DNA from: Owenia fusiformis
Lineage: Eukaryota > Annelida > Polychaeta > Sabellida > Oweniidae
Length of the DNA: 64,000 nt
NCBI GenBank assembly: GCA_903813345.2
Contig: CAIIXF020000009.1
Span: forward strand, 3,164,001 to 3,228,000
Reading direction: 5' to 3'
The stretch's first letter is position 1, and each line of letters begins with the position of its first letter. The notes beneath the pieces were generated by a model. The model searched no databases. It was given only the letters and a program-made list of their open reading frames with translations, and was not told where the DNA came from. The position numbers and the translations under genes are program-made. Positions 37,440 to 50,200 of this stretch are shown piece after piece.

Positions 37440-38779
37440 AAATCGAAGAGTCGCAATTCAAATTGATCCCTAATATAAACATTTTTAGTGCATCATGTTA
37501 GATAACTTTAGTACTAATTGAAAGATGTCGCCTGTTTGACGTGCTGTCGGCAGCGGAGTGCAGTCGCCAAGTCGTTGTCTAATATGGCGGTCTTGGTAAA
37601 TCAAACCGGCCAGTGATGAATAACCTCGTTGCATTGGATTCTTCAATTCTATTCAGTAGTGTTTATCCCCAAAAATCCTAACACGCATACTGATATGACC
37701 ATACCATGTCAGAGGGTTAAATGGGATAAACCTTGCTTTAAAGGGAGACACCCCGTGGAACACCTAGTTGGTATTTGAATCATCGTTACGTGAAACAATA
37801 TGTATATTTCACTAATTGTTGTTTCCAAATGTTTTACTGTATTTGATAATAATATTTGCATTAATAAACATCTCTTATATGTTTTGACTTTCAGTCAAAG
37901 CTGATGGGAAGTTACCCAATATGGCCTATTATTCGCAACGGTAGGGGCCTATTATTCGCAATAGGTCTAATAGTAAAATCGAATGCCAGAATGATAATAT
38001 AAAAGGACAAAACACATACATGTTTATAAATAATTATATGAATCTGCATTTTCAATAAAAAGCGTCGCCTAGATTCACGAGAAGTACTAAGAAGTAAAAA
38101 TATATTAATTGATATAAAAATGGCACAAAATTAATCAAAGCATGTATGGATGTGTTCAGACGAATTATATACTGGAAATTATGAAACAGATTCTACGTAA
38201 AAGTATCACTTTTTCGTTCACTTTCTGATTGTCATTTAAGAAAATGTTATTTCACAAGCACGGTTTGAGTTGAAGTATGAATAGGCACAGAGACCCGTGT
38301 AAGGGTGGCAAACTAAAGCGTGTCTAAGCTAGAAAGAAAGGAAACACAAAAAATCAAAACAACGTTATATTATATTTCTTAATTGATACGTCCAAAATGA
38401 TGAAATGCGTAAAAAAGTGTAACAAACAACCTGAATATATTGATTGACATCGTTCACATATGAAATCCATCCCCTATATAAATAAGATGGATCTCCTTCA
38501 TGGTTGAAATAATCAACGATTCCTATATGTGCCCCGTACGTATCTGGTCTATTGACAAGGTCCGTGAGGATGATGAGAGAATGATACGGTCATCTCCGTG
38601 TATCCACATAAAACCTATATGCTCCACACATCACATCTCAAAGGTCGTTGAAACGGTGAGGGACACCATTGGGTCATTCTTAACTAAGGAATCGTTGCAT
38701 TCAAACGATCCATCGGGGCATTGCAAATCAAGCCATGCAAACATGGACAACAGCACAACTGCATTTGCGATTTTATCCA
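37440..38779 (-). pseudogene. Discoidin-array remnant D
   Basis: Decayed gene in the same orientation as its neighbours. An exon 1 piece at 38,779-38,630 gives MDKIANAVVLLSMFAWLDLQ and runs through VSLTVSTTF, then loses frame. An internal deletion joins the codons for YVDT to those for GDDRIILSSSS, removing most of domain 1. The piece continues to the NQYIQ region near 38,430. A short exon 2 scrap lies near 37,895-37,915. An exon 3 fragment at about 37,440-37,800 carries the domain 2 end and the TARQTGDIFQL region, with indels. The 5' part resembles gene C more than A or B. Not functional. Confidence 0.8.
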
Positions 38780-39009
38780 TTGCAAGCTTCACATATCCGG
38801 TAGCGCCCATTAGGATAGTTCTTGTAATCCTACTCCAGTATTTTGATGAATCGTAATGTAAACGACATATATGAATTATGAAATATGGAATATGTAAACA
38901 CAATAAGGCCACGTATAGCTGAACTTCAAATATATCGCCCCATGTACGCCAAGACGATGATGGAACAATCACGATGTTGTTGCTATAGTTACTAGGCATG
39001 CGCAGTTCC

Positions 39010-40330
39010 AAGAACATGCTTTTTTGCACACATAGATACAAAATATTATAGATAAGTTCAGTTGTTAATATCAATATCATGCATACAAAATTTGAAATAT
39101 TTAAGTAACACAAGCAACCACTGTTAGTATAATGTCATCATTTTAAATGATCTATAGTCAAGGAATAATGCATCCATTATCATTTGATATTTATAAGATT
39201 ATAAGTGAATTACGATTTATAGGCATGCTTGCCTGTTAATCGATCATTGCAAGGACCTCATTGTCCTTAGATGGTTGCATAAAAAAGTTAAAATTCAAAA
39301 CTAAGCAGTCTTGCAGAAGAAGAACACTTTTATTGAATACTTTTAAAATAAATCAGAATTATTCTTATTGCAATTTAACACGAGCCTAGGTTAATAAGTA
39401 CATAAACATATTTATTGAGATCGCAGTATATGTGAAACTTTATTAATTTAAGAAATAAATACATGATATAGACACTACAAATAGTTGAATTCGAACATTA
39501 ACACATAAGTGTGTCTCAAAAGTTTATCATTTGTTTTAGATTTCAATTTAGTTAGTGCTTTAACATCTTGTAAAGTGCATAGATACGTCAGACCAGTATG
39601 TATAAATGACAGAACAATTATCCTGACAAATATTTTGAGTATATTTAAAAGATATGTGTACCTATGCAAATACTCGATGTTAAGACATACCTTTAAAGGA
39701 TTTAAAGCAAATGTAATATCTTATTGTAATATTGATAAGCAAATAGGCAGAGAAAAAAGGTGGGAAATTATGGGTATTAGATTAGATTAGACTAGTGTGG
39801 TTAGATGCCTTAAAAAAGAATATGATGGAAAATTGTGTGATTTCTATGATATTATGAATATTGTATATGTTAATGTAACTGCTTTCAAATGTTTTCTATG
39901 AATAAAAAAGGAATAATAAAAAAATGTTGGGAATTCCAGCAGGCAAAATATTCTATGGACTAATGACGAAAGATTGTAGAAAAATATGATTTCACTATCG
40001 AGATATCGCGGTTTTAAAATAAGTACGCTTGTAAATATGCAGTAAAATGCCGTGATGTACAGTATCTGACGTCGTATCATAGTCAATTAAAAAAACAAAA
40101 TCCAGTGGAACAATGTCAATTATTTCTGCTGTATTTTGAGTGTGTTTTTCAAAAGTGTACACATTATTTTATTGATCTCCTCCATTCATCAGTTTAATAT
40201 CATATAAATACTTCACTTCAAGTTTAAACATCTCGTAACGTAATTAAAGTTCCATATTTACATCTGCGATATTGTTTTCTTTGAGAGAAATCCATTTCTA
40301 AATGTGGACTATTTTATGTTTTTGAAATAA
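39010..40330. other. Probable insertion within array spacer, no gene
   Basis: Array 5' spacer sequence stops near 39,010 and resumes near 42,430, so the interval looks like foreign sequence inserted into the spacer. No gene is recognised. Frames up to 93 codons (39,509-39,790) lack motifs. Confidence 0.45.
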
Positions 40331-40335
40331 GGTTG

Positions 40336-41188
40336 TGTATATATCATAGGCTAAGGGTTAAGTAATAGTAAGCTGTATATAGAAGAGACAGGTAAACAAT
40401 TAGGATTGACAATTTTTTCAAAAACTTGCCGTCTTGGTACGAGTTCTCCTTACTGGTATCGAGTCGTACCACCAAATCTCCCAAGAATCTTCTCCAAAGT
40501 GTTTTCGAAACGTATATTGTTGAATATTTCAAATCTATATCCTAACTCTTCGATAAGACAGCATAAAAAAACACCAACTGTACGAACCTGCAATTGCCCG
40601 GCAAGTTGAAACTTCCGGACACATGGAAAGATTGAATCTTGTAACGATTGATTTGATTGGTTGTAATTAGAAGTTTAAAATTCCAAGAAAAATGTTAATT
40701 TCACCATTTAAATTGGGTTTAAAAAGATATTATATGAATCAGATGTTTTGATAAATAATTATTAAGTAAACCTTTTATAGTTTTGTACACTTTAATTGAT
40801 TGTTATTTCTAGAAAATGAATTACATTTTAGAGAACCAGATAGGTGTCACTGGCGGCGGTTAGCAGGAACCAATCAAATTCCTTGTTTTAAACTTCCATT
40901 CATGATTCAACACGGAAATCCGGGTAACTTGCCAGGCAATTGTAGGTTTTCAGAATATCTCGCCTCAAGACGGCTTTATTCACTCTATATCACTTGAATG
41001 TGGTTGATTCATAGGTAAGAATTGAGAACTATCAATTTTGGATCAACTCTGCATTGTTTTTTGAAAATTATACACAAATAATGTTAAAATCGCCATGTTA
41101 ACAAGTGGCCTAAATCCTAGTTGTTCACCTGTCTCTTCTATATACATCTTACTATTACTTAACCCTTAGCCTATGGTATATATGTAAA
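40336..41188. mobile_element. Foldback element with about 70-bp outer inverted repeats
   Basis: The left end carries CATAGGCTAAGGGTTAAGTA, ATAGTAAG and TGTATATAGAAGAGACAGGT. The right end is its near-perfect complement at 41,114-41,188. Inside, a second inverted pair (AACCTGCAATTGCCCGGCAA near 40,587 and TTGCCAGGCAATTGTAGGTT near 40,929) suggests the whole block folds back. No transposase frame is visible. The outer boundary and target duplication are uncertain. Confidence 0.75.
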
Positions 41189-41199
41189 AAACATAGAAA

Positions 41200-42050
41200 A
41201 CGCGGACATCGATGCACGACTTTCTAATTGAACGTTTTTTTCGTAAGTAAAGTAATGAAATTCAAGTTTTAAGCATTGAACTCAATGCTTTGTTTGTAAA
41301 ATGTATCAACAGTGGATTGTTCCTCCATTAACCCTTATGTCAACTGCAATATTTGTATAACATAAAGTTGCAGAGGGGGGGGGGGCATTTGAACCCCCTC
41401 CTTGCGATGTTGTATTACTCGATTCGTAGTGTTTCATTAACTAATTTCAATAATGTTTGTAGATAATTGAATGATTTAACATGAACACATTTTTGAGAAA
41501 TAAACAACTTTTATTTGTGCATGGACAATGGATAACATTTGTTATACTAAGCAGCAATTCAAAAATTGGCCCGTAAAATTTGGTATCATCTACGTTAAAT
41601 ACATTCTTTGCGATGCTATTTGATACTTGTTTAATTTTGGGCTGGATTCAGAACTGATGTTGCATCCAAAATATTTACTTTCATAGTATTGTACACCCCA
41701 ATATCCCAAAGTAATGTAAATAGTTAGTTTTCTTCACAAGAACCGGAGGGGGGGGGGCTAAGGGGGCAAAGGGGCATTACATGAAAGTGAACACTTGCGG
41801 AACTGAGGCCCAATTTTTGGATTCAGGGACCCAAACATTTTCTATGCGCAAGCGCAGATATTTCTTTTTTTGGTTTGAAATGTAGCCATCCCGCCCCCTT
41901 TGTAAGCTTCTGAATCCGCCAGTTGTGAATACGTATTCAATTTCAGTTGAACATCGTCGCGCCTGTACAACCGTTGCTTGTTATAAGAAGTTGGCGAATC
42001 TGGTTTAGATCTGATCGTACGTCAATCACGATCACATCGTTTCTGCCATC
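41200..42050. other. Intergenic DNA with G-tracts
   Basis: Two poly-G runs lie at about 41,376 and 41,748. No gene or RNA is supported. Confidence 0.4.
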
Positions 42051-42410
42051 TGGAAAGTTCGATGTATGGAACTACGGAGACTTTAAGCAATGCATATAAT
42101 ATCGAAACGTCAACCTGTAAGTTTAAATCGCCCTATACAAATGCATGTATTTTTCTCACATAAACAATCATTCAGTTACAGCGCTTACTTAATCCGTTAC
42201 TGAGACTACATGTCATCATGTAATATGCCATTGATAGCTTTGTAACTGGTTTTCTATGATACATATTTACAAGCTCGTTTTGTAATATTTTCGGAGCTAG
42301 CACATATATGACAAACATCAATTCCTTCAGAAAAGTATACACTGCATCGAAATCAAAATTGCTTAGTATTCAATAGACATGAATGTAATGATTCCGTTGA
42401 CACAAGCCAT
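42050..42410 (+). repeat. Dispersed repeat R2, copy 2
   Basis: Collinear with 3,900-4,310 over about 360 bp with substitutions and gaps. It starts near AGACTTTAAGCAATGCATAT, which also recalls the 25,361-25,490 MITE. Confidence 0.6.
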
Positions 42411-42429
42411 AATAATACAATAATAAACA

Positions 42430-42690
42430 ATAAATTATTGTTACAATGGTGAACTTTATATATTTTACTAAATTAATTCCTATATGAATTGACGTAAGCC
42501 AGTGTTCTCTTTGCAACGTTTAGAAAAAAACATCTAGAACGATGATGAAAAATAAAATTCAATTTGACACCGCAGAAACAATGGTCACATGCAAGCATTT
42601 ATATAACAGTTACCCTGTAGTATATGATGCCACCGCCCCCTATTTAGATTACTCAAGACTCTTTAATATGCAATAAAATAATTCTGTAGT
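42430..42690. repeat. Orphan array 5' spacer
   Basis: Diverged copy of the spacer at 36,840-37,060 and 50,580-50,780. Its position just left of the gene B 3' spacer fits a spacer split from remnant D (38.8-39.0 kb) by about 3.4 kb of inserted sequence. Confidence 0.5.
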
Positions 42691-43019
42691 AGCTACAGAT
42701 AAAATACAAAGTTTGTTGCAAAAACTGAGGTAATATGGGGTATAGTGGACGAGTTAGATACTTGTTCGAATCCCCATGATTTTATAAAATTATATTTTGT
42801 GTGGTAAATGACAAATTCTTTGTTGATCAATACTTAATTATACTAAGTACATGTATGTGTTCTTTCTTCAGAATCTGATGTTTTCTAGGGTACACGGTCA
42901 AGAGGCTAAACATACTGACAGAGGAACAAGAAATACCATGAAAGTCACCAAGTAAGTATCAACGATTGAGGTAAGCAGTTATTATCAATACAAATATTAT
43001 TTACAAACCCCCATATTCA

Positions 43020-43744
43020 ATTTCAGAGAGGGGTGTTAACGATGCAACGAATTATCAAACGTCTGATATTAGAAATCACTTGATGAATACGTCCGACAAA
43101 ACCATCGAAATTGTATTATGGAGGAGGTACACAAAAATATATTATTGCATCATGCAAATATGAAATCGATACTCAAGCATTCATCGATTACATAATTGCC
43201 TTGGTGCTAGAAATGTGTACACGAAAGTGCAAAGGGGAAAGGACCAGCAAATTAATAAACCTAACCATTCCAAGCAATAATCAAACGTGAAAAGAAACAA
43301 TCTCTAATATATATCCCTCTCATATTTTGTGAATCATAGAATATTTCGACAAATTTAACATAGTTGTAACAACGATTGACAAAGATTATCACTTAAAATT
43401 AGATCGCAATGTTCAAAATCAAAATCGAAATCTTTGGAATAACTTGGTCACGTGACAGAACTAGTAAAATAAACTAAATGACTAATCAGATAACAGATAG
43501 ATTACCCCAGCATTAACTTTGAATTTATAAGTTTTTTTGAAAGTCAGTAAGATAAGATTAAATTAAATAAGAGCAAAATAAGATTAGCACTGATATTGGT
43601 GGATGTAGGACTTCTTCGATGGTGACTAGCTGGATAAATATGCGACACGACATGCAAAAAGTCCAAGTGGCTTAAATATTGATAATGCTCCCCTGTCTCT
43701 ATGTAGCTTTAAAGCAAGTATGTTGGTCGTATCGTTTACTATTT
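43020..43744. repeat. Array 3' spacer of gene B
   Basis: Homologous to 53,690-54,458 (gene C) and, in part, to 33,650-34,213 (gene A). Shared words include GATTACATAATTGCCTTGGT, GCTAGAAATGTGTACACG and GATGGTGACTAG. It is non-coding as far as can be seen. Confidence 0.65.
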
Positions 43745-44289
43745 CTAATCAACGATGTCCTGTTGGATTTCACATATTTTCCAGTTACCCGTTCCAATGT
43801 TAAACGTGCCGATGTGGACGTCGCTACAATACGTATCACAATAACATATATACTCACACACATCTCGATACCCATCGAAATACCGAGCCATGGAGGTGCA
43901 CTTTCTGTACAACCTTTCTGATAGTGGTTGAACAGGGTTGAGTTCTGAAAAATCACAATTCAAATTGATCCCTAATATAGACATTTTTAGTGCATCTGTT
44001 GAAATGTTAGATAACTTCAGTACTAATTGAAAGATGTCGCCTGTTTGACATGCTGTCGGCAGCGCAGTGCAGGTCGTCAAGTCGTTGTCTAATATGGCGG
44101 TCTTGGTGAATCCAACCGGCCAGTGATGAAGAACTAGGTTTGATTCTTCAATTTTACTCAGCCGAGTACATCCTAAAATCCCAACACGCATACTGATATG
44201 GCCGAACCATGTCTGGGGGTTGAAGCGGATAAACTTTGCTTTAAATGGAGACAAGTTATGGTACACCTTTGTATTTGAATCACTGTTAC
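43745..44289 (-). CDS. Gene B exon 3
   Basis: The 545-nt exon opens after TTGTTTCAG and completes a glycine codon split by intron 2. It encodes the end of domain 2 (KAKFIRFNPQTWFGHISMRV, then GC) and the C-terminal cysteine-rich domain to a TAG stop. Its length equals exon 3 of genes A and C exactly. Confidence 0.85.
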
Positions 44290-47200
44290 CTGAAACAATA
44301 CAATTGCATTTTGTAAATTATTCTCACTAATTGCTTGTCAAGATTCAGATTCTTAAGAATGGTTGATATACTCAGAAGTGGCCTCGAACTCGAATAGAAC
44401 TGATTTCTTCTACAATATGTCAGAATTTTTACCTTAAGTACATGTCCTCGTTATGGTATTGTATTTTACTCACAAATCATCGTCAACGCGCAAAGTTCAT
44501 AAGGTACGGAAAGCGAAAGGGGATGTACCGCAGAGTTTAAAATTCAATGGAGTTTTAACATGGGAGTGATAACGCATACCGCGGCCCAGTCAGATCGATT
44601 CCTGCGCACTTTATTTGTTTAATTCACTTTGCACAACGCGGCCCTTGTAATGCATTCAGTGCGCGATGACAATATGATTATCTGTGAATAAATAACGAAT
44701 GAAAATTCGTGGCACAACGAATTCAACTTTTTTTCGAAAGACTGCGGACTTGACCCGTGAAATTGTAATTTTGGATTACAGTGATGCTTCTAGAGAGGAT
44801 ATCTTTGAGAAATACATATTTGAGCCTCGGGGAATTATAAAGTCAAACTGACCTCAAAATAATAGTACACAGTGTACACTGCCATCTTGCAATAACGTGT
44901 TTACTACACACCTTCGTATACAAAATACCAGAATGATTGATGTAATACCTGTATACCAATTCTTCTGGGAGGGGGAAAGTTCCTTTATGTATTCCAGGGC
45001 CGTAGCCAAGGGGCCTCATCCCCCTCCCCCTTGCCAAATATTCGTTCAAAATCATGCAGTTTTTGATCATTTTTAGCACTTTTCGCATGATTTTTTTGCC
45101 AAAACCGTCAAGACCCCCCTTTGGCAAAATCCCCCCTTTGTAAAACCGCTCCCCTGGTTAATCCAGGATACGGGCCTGTATTCTTAGACGATTTTGCAAA
45201 ACATGGGAAAATGTTTTAATATGGTCAATATTGATAATTTAAAAATCTAGTGCTTATTTCTAGTGAGCTGCCATCTTTTAAGATTTATTGCAGGAAGTGA
45301 TGTCATCAACTCTCAACTTCTATAACCATGCCCATATATTAGTCACATATGAAAGTGACCAAATTTTTTTAAAACTACTCAGAATCGCCCAGAATTGAAG
45401 TTTATTAGTGTGAAACATATTTTGGACGGAGGCAAAAAGGGGAATTTTCATGAACAAATTTAATGTTTTTGCTGAATCAGCAGTTTTCGCTTTTTACCCC
45501 AAAAACCACTGATTTTGACGATATTTGGCTTCAATTTTGTCCTTAGTGACCCCTAAATGTCATTTGTTGTCGTAAATGGGGAAGCCAACGAGTTGCTATT
45601 CATCATAAAGATTGAATTTTCCATCTTATGGTTTCCAGTATAGAAAGAAGGTACATATCGGGGGTGCAGTCAGAAATTGGTGAGTTAAGTGTCAATTTTT
45701 GATGTATTTGCTCACTCTGAATGACTACATTCGAGCTAAAAAATATCTCAAAAGTCCCAATTCTCTAGGCCAGAGTCAAAACTGATCAAATTTGTCATCA
45801 TTTTTCAAATCAGGAGGTTGTTGAATGGAATAAAGTATGAAAAAAGTGATAATTTTAGTAAGATTTTGCCAAAAAGTGGGCCAAATTTGTCCAATTTTCT
45901 GGTTCACGGTTCAGTGATTTTGGCTAAAAATCGCAATATGCAATAAAATACTCAATTTCTTGACACGATACTGAAAAATGTCACCATCAGGCAGTGGATT
46001 TCATGATGTAAATGAAAAACTAGTCAAATTTAAAGGAAAACCATTGGGTTCTTGGAAAAATGACCCCAGGGGTAATGAAGTAGCCATATTTTTCATAATT
46101 GCTGTCAGAATATTCTTAAACTGCACAAAACTTCTTGAAAAACTCTAGTAAATTGGAAAAACGCAATTTAAAGCCAGAAATCATCCAACCATGTGGCTAT
46201 TAGGTCAAAATGCCCTAATACGTCACTTCCGCTGAATAGAAAAAAGTAGTATTCAAAAATAAATGTAGTCCCAACACAATTGTGATCATGACGAGTCAGT
46301 AAGCTAGTATGTAGGCACAGTTGTAATCTTTTTGCAATGGCAACATGCCATTTCTTCTGAAAATGCGTTTATTTGGGTTATCTGAAGGAAAATTTCGAGT
46401 CAAGTGGCGTATTAATTTTGCCTTCATTTTTGTGAATTTCAATTTGTGTCTGCAGTGTCTGGTAGTGTCACAATTGACCAATTATTTCAAAAAGTAGATG
46501 ATTGGCCCCTATTGAGTTTCGTGTCAAGATGTAGCTTAGACATAGCTTTAGAACCTCAGATAGGCCAGTGAGGCCACATAAATCTATAACTCGAGATAAA
46601 AAGTCAGGCGTTTGCCCTTTTGCCCATTGACTAGTATGGTGACGTGAATTAGGGCAGTTTTGCCATAACAGTATAGGAAAGTAGCACAAAATCACTTCTA
46701 GACACGTGATCATTACTTTCTGTGCAAAAATATTTTCAGGGCTTGTCAACTTAGAATAAAAGACGAGATTTTCAGAAGGATTAAATAAGATACAAAGTTG
46801 AAAAAGAATATTTAGCTGGTTTTGTTATTCTTAATAGCTCCTCACCTAATTATTATTATTCATTTATTAACCTGTATTTAAACAGAGTAGTACAAAACAT
46901 ATAATATACAGTTATGGTGGATCGAAACATATTTACAGTTTAGTGACACCTTGTTAATTACAAGAGATCAGATGCATCTATAGTGCAAGCATATATATAT
47001 GGTTATAGCTACCATATGAGGAGAGAGATGGTTTGGCAAGGAATATTCCTTTAAAGAACGTTAGTCAGACATAAGCGCCACCTGATAAAAGCTAGGAGAT
47101 CTTTTATAAGTTATCAAGTCATCAATCAGCAGACTGGTAATTGTATCCCCCTCCCACTTCAAACTTCATACACTAACATACTATTACAATTTAAAATCAG

Positions 47201-50200
47201 TTTTATCTGTGTTTATTATTTGACTGTAGAGTAGGAAAGATGTCGCTGTTGCAGAAAAGACAAAGTTTGCATACCGCGGCCGATTTCTAGCAACAACAGC
47301 GCAATAGCCAATGTCGAAGTTATACAAATCACAAAGCGCTAGCCCATTTGTCACCCCTATACATCCAATAGTGAACCTAGAAATTGTTAAAAGTACGATG
47401 TTTTATGGTCGATTTATGATAATAAGGGTTTTCTGAAGTGATTAAACTGGGTTGCCAAAAAAGTTTGTTTGGGGAAAAAATTATATGGGCTGATTAGGGA
47501 GGGGTGCAATCGCTTAAAGGGTTCCGATTAGCATCCCGTATAAAAACAATATGGCGGCTCTAGGCGAATCAACTGGATCAGTCCATTTTTAAGAAATAAG
47601 GGGAGTTCTTTAAAATCCAGTTTATTGAAATTGTCTTTGAGATAAAGTAATCCGTTTATAATGATTTTGAAAACGTTATCCAAAGAGTGATTGCGTTCAA
47701 AGAATACATGTACAACAGCCAATATAAATCCTTGCATTAGAAACCGGTTTGTCTTGCTTTGTTTCATTTGTAGGATATTTCATATGCCAAGCTGTGTGCT
47801 ATTACGTTATGGGGAAATTTAGATGCCAATTTTTCCTTATTATACACAAATAGATGATCCTGAAACTTCGCCCATAAATGTGGAATTGATTTGTCAAAAT
47901 AAAAATCACCCTTTTATAAATGTGTGACGATCTATAATATACTTATGCTATATAACAGTTAGAGGTGTTGACACAACGACCTCAAACCTGTGAACCCTTG
48001 AGTATTATTCCGGGATCGGGCCTTTTATACTAAACGGTGAGCAACACCAGAAACAAGCGTTCGATTTGCTAAACGATATGCGTCACCCTTTAACATGGTG
48101 TTGACTATTGACTTAGCGTAGGGATACCACCATATACCTAGTATGTTACCATGGGAATTGATACAAAATTTTTCCCCAAATAGTCCATTTGTCATTTTCT
48201 GAACGTATGAATATTTAAAAACATGATGTTTTTCTGTGCAAATACTATCATTAGGGTTTATTGGAGTGATTTAGCTGGGTTGCCAAAAAATTAACGTTGG
48301 GGAAAATTTTGGTATCTATCACCATGGTAACATACCAGGTACATGGTGGTATCCCGACGCTAAGTCAATAGTCAACGCCATGTTAAGCCAATGCACCCCT
48401 CCCCAATTAGCCGATATACTTTTTTCCCCAAACTAACTCTTTGTCCAACCTAGTTAAATCACTTCAGAAAACCCTTGTTATTATAAATTGACCATAAAAC
48501 ATCGTGTTTTTAACAATTCATAGGTTCACTATAGTATGTATAGGGGTGACAAATGGACTAAAAGTTATTTTTTGGCAACCCAGCTAAATCACTCCAATAA
48601 TCCCTAATGATAGTATTTACGCAGAAAAACATCATACTTTTAACTATTCATACGATCAGAAAATGACAAATGGACTACGCTGGTCGATCCACTAGTTAGC
48701 CGCGATGTAAAATTACGTTATGCAAATATTCACAACTCACACACACCATATTTTCTCATTCATCGCGGCAATCATAACACCGCGATATGTTGTGATAACG
48801 ATGTTAATTCTGTATTAAAGAAATAAAGTACGGCATAATGGATCAGACTGAAGCCGCGGTGTGAGTTATCATTGCAATGTTAAAACTCAATTCGATTTTG
48901 ATTTATGCTGAGGTCCCATATATCGCTTTCCGTAATAAGCAATTCGATTAATTTTGCGTTGTGCTCTCATGAGAAGATGCGCTCTGTCAATAAGAGGTAT
49001 TAACTGAACAAAGAATTTTTGTGCGATACATTTTTATAATAGTAATAAAATGGAAAAACACCTGGATTAACAATTGAAATTCTATGTAATTGAAACACAT
49101 AGTTTACCATTCCATGTTTTTCCGATTTGTCTCCATATCACGCCATTCATGGTTGACTTAAGCTGATAGGACTCTACCCAATATGATTTACCATCTGCCC
49201 CCTGTTGGGCACCTTGTGTTACTATTCCACGAACTATACGCACTTCGGGAAATTCAATCTGTAACCGAAATCGCCAATAGTAAAATATCATGCGAAAATG
49301 ATAATGTAAATGAAAAACCATGTACGTAGGAATCTCCGTTGAGCTTTTAAATTCACATCGAAGCGTCGCCAGCTGGTTTTACGAGAGGTACTAAGGAGTA
49401 AAATCGACGATAGCTATAGAAATTGATAGGAGAGAAAACACCAAAATCAAGACAGTGTGATATACTCCTAAATTAATAGGTCAATATGATAAATTAAAAT
49501 ATGAAATGGAATGGGTGTAACAAACGACCTGAATATATTGATTGGCATCATTCACATTTGAACTCCACGCTCCATACAAGTAATCTGGCCACTGTCCATT
49601 TGATGTTGAATGGACAAAATAATCAATGATTCCTCTATTGGCCCCGTACTTTTGTGGTGAATTGGCGTAGACTGAGGACGATGAGAGAATGACACGGTCA
49701 TCTCCTTTCACTAGAGGATAGAGACAGTCTTCATTACGACAACCAAGTAAGTCAATTCGCATACTTATTGCACCAGACCATGTCTGTGGGATGATTCTAA
49801 TGTATTTGGATTTTGTTTCTGGAATTACATGCCCTACTTTGTCATCACTGTTTGAGTTCCCTGCAACGATGCCCCCTACTTGGTTAAAAGTAGCACCGTC
49901 AACGCTTTGTTCAATCGCGAATGTCGTAACCCATTCATCTCTCTTATTGGCGCCTTGTGTTACGATCCCACGAACTGTCCATAGGTCAGGAAATTCCGCT
50001 TGCCACCATTGTGATGCGTCAAACACACCAGCTCTCCATCCACCATAATATAAACGGTTATTCGGAGTAGGCTCGATTGTTGGCGTATCCATGTAAGACC
50101 TGTATGCTCCATAGATCACATGGTCATCGCCGAAGGTTGTTGAAACTGTGAGGGATACAATCGGGTCATTCTTAACTAAGGAATCATTGCATCCATTCGA

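Larger units (their letters stand above)
36106..38366. repeat. Segmental duplication, left copy
   Basis: This stretch, from within exon 1 of gene A through remnant D exon 3 and beyond, matches 49,827-52,087 with only scattered substitutions and a constant offset near 13,720. The match ends abruptly at 38,366, where the other copy runs into the hairpin element at 52.1 kb. Confidence 0.85.
44472..48964. mobile_element. 4.5-kb inverted-repeat insertion in gene B intron 2
   Basis: Diverged inverted arms lie at 44,472-44,740 and about 48,710-48,964. Shared motifs on the left-arm strand are CAACGC, TACGGAAAGCG, GAGTTTTAACAT, TGATAACGCATACCGCGG with CAGTC, and CTTTATTT. Genes A and C lack this sequence in their short intron 2, so it is an insertion. 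Inside are dispersed repeat R3 (45,005-45,172) and a foldback cluster (47,345-48,690). No transposase frame was recognised. Confidence 0.6.

Noticed and set aside
42733-42778. tRNA-like string GGGGTATAGTGG ... GTTCGAATCCCC
   Set aside because: The outer bases can pair and a T-loop-like GTTCGAATCC is present. However, the total is only about 45 nt with no anticodon arm, so it is not a functional tRNA.
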